Shown: positions 62,426-64,000 of the stretch, in pieces
Layout of the letters: each line of letters opens with the position of its first letter
Position numbering within the stretch: position 1 is the first letter of the stretch
Origin: JBQTHP01 sp052389755
GTDB lineage: Bacteria; Pseudomonadota; Gammaproteobacteria; Steroidobacterales; Steroidobacteraceae
DNA length: 64,000 nt
Assembly: GCA_052389755.1 (NCBI GenBank)
Contig: JBQTHP010000020.1
Location: forward strand, 1 to 64,000
Direction: 5' to 3'
The notes under the pieces: generated by a model
Told to the model about the DNA's origin: nothing
Databases searched by the model: none
Seen by the model: the letters and a program-made list of their open reading frames with translations, nothing else
Made by a program: the position numbers and the translations under genes

Positions 62426-62712
62426 AGGGTCTTCACCTCGTCCGGGATGTCGTAGAAAGTCGGATGCCGATAGATCTTGTCGCGCGCCGGCTCGAAGAGC
62501 GCATCCGCATCCGCCGGATCGGAGGCAACGATGTCGGAGGACTTCACCACCCAGATGCTCACGCCTTCCTGCCGGCGCGTGTACACGTCACGCGCGTGCT
62601 CGAGCGCCATGCGCATATCGGCCGCATGCACGCTGCCGACGTGCTTGTGATCGAGCCCGCCGCGCGCGCGGATGAAGATCTCGTACAGCGGCCAGTGTCG
62701 GGAATCGCTCAT
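62422..62712 (-). CDS. paaB: PaaB, small subunit of phenylacetyl-CoA epoxidase
   Basis: A 96-residue protein: [40 protein letters not shown] and [17 protein letters not shown]. It bridges PaaAC heterodimers in the epoxidase complex. It overlaps paaA and paaC by 4 nt. Confidence 0.97.
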   Translation of the reverse strand: MSDSRHWPLYEIFIRARGGLDHKHVGSVHAADMRMALEHARDVYTRRQEGVSIWVVKSSDIVASDPADADALFEPARDKIYRHPTFYDIPDEVKTL

Positions 62713-63710
62713 GCGGCCTCGCTTGCGGCGCGGGTGCGCTGCTTGTCTGCGTACGCGAGCGCCGCCTCACGTACCCAGCGCCCATCCTCGTGCGCCTTGC
62801 GGCGCGCGGCGAGGCGCTCGCGATTGCACGGTCCGTTGCCTTTGAGCACCCGCTGGAATTCGGCCCAGTCGATGGCGCCGAAGCGGAAATGCTGCCCGGT
62901 CTCATCCCACCGCAGGTCCGCGTCTGGCACGTCAAGGCCCAGAAACCGCGCCTGCGGCACCGTGAAGTCGACGAACTTCTGTCGCAGCTCGTCGTTCGTG
63001 AAGCGCTTGATCTTCCAGCGCATCGACTGCGCGGTGTGCTTCGAATCGGCATCCGGCGGGCCAAACATCATGAGCGAAGGCCACCACCAGCGGTTCAGCG
63101 CGCCCTGCGCCATCTGTTTCTGCCCGGGTGTCCCGCGCGCGAGGCGCAGCATGATCTCGAAGCCCTGGCGCTGGTGAAAACTTTCCTCGCGACAGATGCG
63201 CACCATCGCGCGCGCATACGGACCGTAGGAACAGCGGCAGATCGGGATCTGGTTCATGATCGCGGCGCCGTCCACGAGCCAGCCGATGGCGCCGACGTCG
63301 GCCCAGGTGGGCGTCGGGTAGTTGAAGATGCTCGAATACTTGGCCGTGCCCGCGAGCAGCTGCTCGATGAGCTCGTCGCGCGAGATGCCGAGCGTCTCGG
63401 TCGCGCTGTAGAGATACGCGCCGTGGCCTGCCTCGTCCTGCACCTTCGCAATGAGGATCGTCTTGCGCAGCAGCGTGGGGGCGCGCGTGATCCAGTTGCC
63501 CTCCGGAAGCATGCCGACGATCTCCGAATGGGCGTGCTGGGAGATCTGCCGGATCAGCGTCTGGCGGTAGGGCTCCGGCATCCAGTCCTTGGGCTCGATC
63601 TTGTCGTCCCCGTCGACCTTGCCCTGGAATCGGGCTTCGAGCGCCGCGGTATCCGCCGCAGCGGTGTGCAGATGCTCCTTGCCGAGCTGGTCGAGTCCCT
63701 GCGTGTACAT
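62709..63710 (-). CDS. paaA: PaaA, catalytic subunit of phenylacetyl-CoA epoxidase
   Basis: A 333-residue diiron oxygenase subunit: [60 protein letters not shown] (Glu/His diiron ligands) and [20 protein letters not shown] (second ligand set). I start at MYTQGLDQ (63710), as in close relatives; the upstream GTG at 63755 lies inside the regulatory palindrome and is unlikely. It leads the paaABCDE-G-I-J-Z run. Confidence 0.96.
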   Translation of the reverse strand: MYTQGLDQLGKEHLHTAAADTAALEARFQGKVDGDDKIEPKDWMPEPYRQTLIRQISQHAHSEIVGMLPEGNWITRAPTLLRKTILIAKVQDEAGHGAYLYSATETLGISRDELIEQLLAGTAKYSSIFNYPTPTWADVGAIGWLVDGAAIMNQIPICRCSYGPYARAMVRICREESFHQRQGFEIMLRLARGTPGQKQMAQGALNRWWWPSLMMFGPPDADSKHTAQSMRWKIKRFTNDELRQKFVDFTVPQARFLGLDVPDADLRWDETGQHFRFGAIDWAEFQRVLKGNGPCNRERLAARRKAHEDGRWVREAALAYADKQRTRAASEAA

Positions 63711-63747
63711 GGCTTGCGCCTCGCGGTCGCGCCCGTGGGGTCCGTAA

Positions 63748-63790
63748 TGTGACACATAGATTTAACTCAGGCAAAGTTTTCTGTGTCACA
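63748..63790. promoter_or_regulatory. paaA-paaX divergent control region with paired TGTGWCACA sites
   Basis: TGTGACACA at 63748-63756 and TGTGTCACA at 63782-63790 form an inverted pair 25 nt apart; each is also nearly symmetric by itself. They lie between divergent paaA and paaX. They may bind PaaX, which in the family is released by phenylacetyl-CoA, or a TetR-type PaaR. TTAAAT between the sites may be a -10 for paaA. The sequence symmetry is seen; the binding protein is inferred. Confidence 0.65.
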
Positions 63791-63802
63791 ATTCCCTGAT
63801 CC

Positions 63803-64000
63803 ATGCGCGACCGTCCAGACCCCGCCATCCGCAGGCTCGTCGCCCGCTTCCGCCGGCAGCGGCCGCTGCGCGGCGGATCGCTCATCATCACGATCTTCGG
63901 CGATGCGATCGCCCCGCGCGGCGGGGCCGTCACCCTCGGCAGCCTGATCAGGCTCGCACGCCCGTTCGGGCTCACGGAACGCCTGGTGCGCACGACCGTA
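63803..64000 (+). CDS. paaX: PaaX phenylacetate regulator, N-terminal part (3' end outside window)
   Basis: The first 66 codons of a PaaX-type repressor: RGGSLIITIFGDAIAPRGGA then VTLGSLIRLARPFGLTERLV followed by RTTV, the winged-helix DNA-binding part of the family. PaaX represses paa promoters and is relieved by phenylacetyl-CoA. It is divergent from paaA. Confidence 0.92.
   Translation, partial: MRDRPDPAIRRLVARFRRQRPLRGGSLIITIFGDAIAPRGGAVTLGSLIRLARPFGLTERLVRTTV

Overview
This is a 64 kb, high-GC, densely coding chromosomal window from a proteobacterium. It is most likely a gammaproteobacterium: the order rnr-rlmB-rpsF-rpsR-rplI-dnaB-alr with a tRNA-Leu just upstream of rnr, rpsP-rimM-trmD-rplS, a retrograde lipid (Mla) system and a SUF operon headed by an Rrf2-type regulator all fit that class. 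The order or family cannot be fixed from sequence reading alone. No phage, insertion sequence, plasmid gene or CRISPR array was seen.

Layout. 1-4.7 kb: mlaA (cut by the window edge) faces the mlaFEDCB phospholipid-transport operon, preceded by a class I fructose-bisphosphate aldolase. 4.8-13.0 kb: SUF iron-sulfur operon (regulator, sufB, C, D, S, U, T, a Rieske ferredoxin and a SixA-like phosphatase). sufB carries a 357-residue intein with a LAGLIDADG endonuclease. 13.0-21.2 kb: amino-acid catabolism (sdaA, putA, kbl-tdh) plus yhhQ and an Hsp15-like gene. 21.3-30.3 kb: sppA, a PQQ-type sugar dehydrogenase, rplS-trmD-rimM-rpsP, ffh, a CorC/HlyC-type membrane protein and radA. ffh contains an in-frame TAG between its GTPase and M domains. 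30.5-32.3 kb: a PP2C phosphatase, an FHA protein and a small lipoprotein. 32.4-40.6 kb: alr, dnaB, rplI, rpsR, rpsF, rlmB, rnr and tRNA-Leu(CAG). dnaB carries a second, 494-residue intein in its Walker A motif. 40.7-42.5 kb: a MarR/VOC pair and a VapBC toxin-antitoxin pair. 42.5-54.5 kb: nine tightly packed same-strand genes that look like one operon for making, modifying and regulating a cell-surface glycan (B12-binding radical SAM enzyme, membrane GT2, methyltransferase, beta-helix protein, 7-TM PAS sensor, outer-membrane barrel, GGDEF-EAL protein, polysaccharide deacetylase, GNAT). I do not recognise this set as a named system. 54.8-64 kb: phenylacetate catabolism, paaABCDE-G-I-J-Z plus an enoyl-CoA hydratase, with paaX divergent and cut by the right edge.

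Main points. (1) Two essential genes, sufB and dnaB, carry inteins with apparently intact splicing residues and endonuclease motifs. (2) A GC-rich palindromic element sits inside two unrelated enzymes, sufD and sdaA, in the same orientation and reading frame, so both proteins contain nearly the same extra peptide. (3) ffh has a nonsense codon where the family has a sense codon. (4) The 12 kb glycan-like operon is the best candidate for an undescribed system. Start codons were chosen by family length, Shine-Dalgarno sequence and the frequent 1-4 nt overlaps between neighbours; many genes here are probably translationally coupled.
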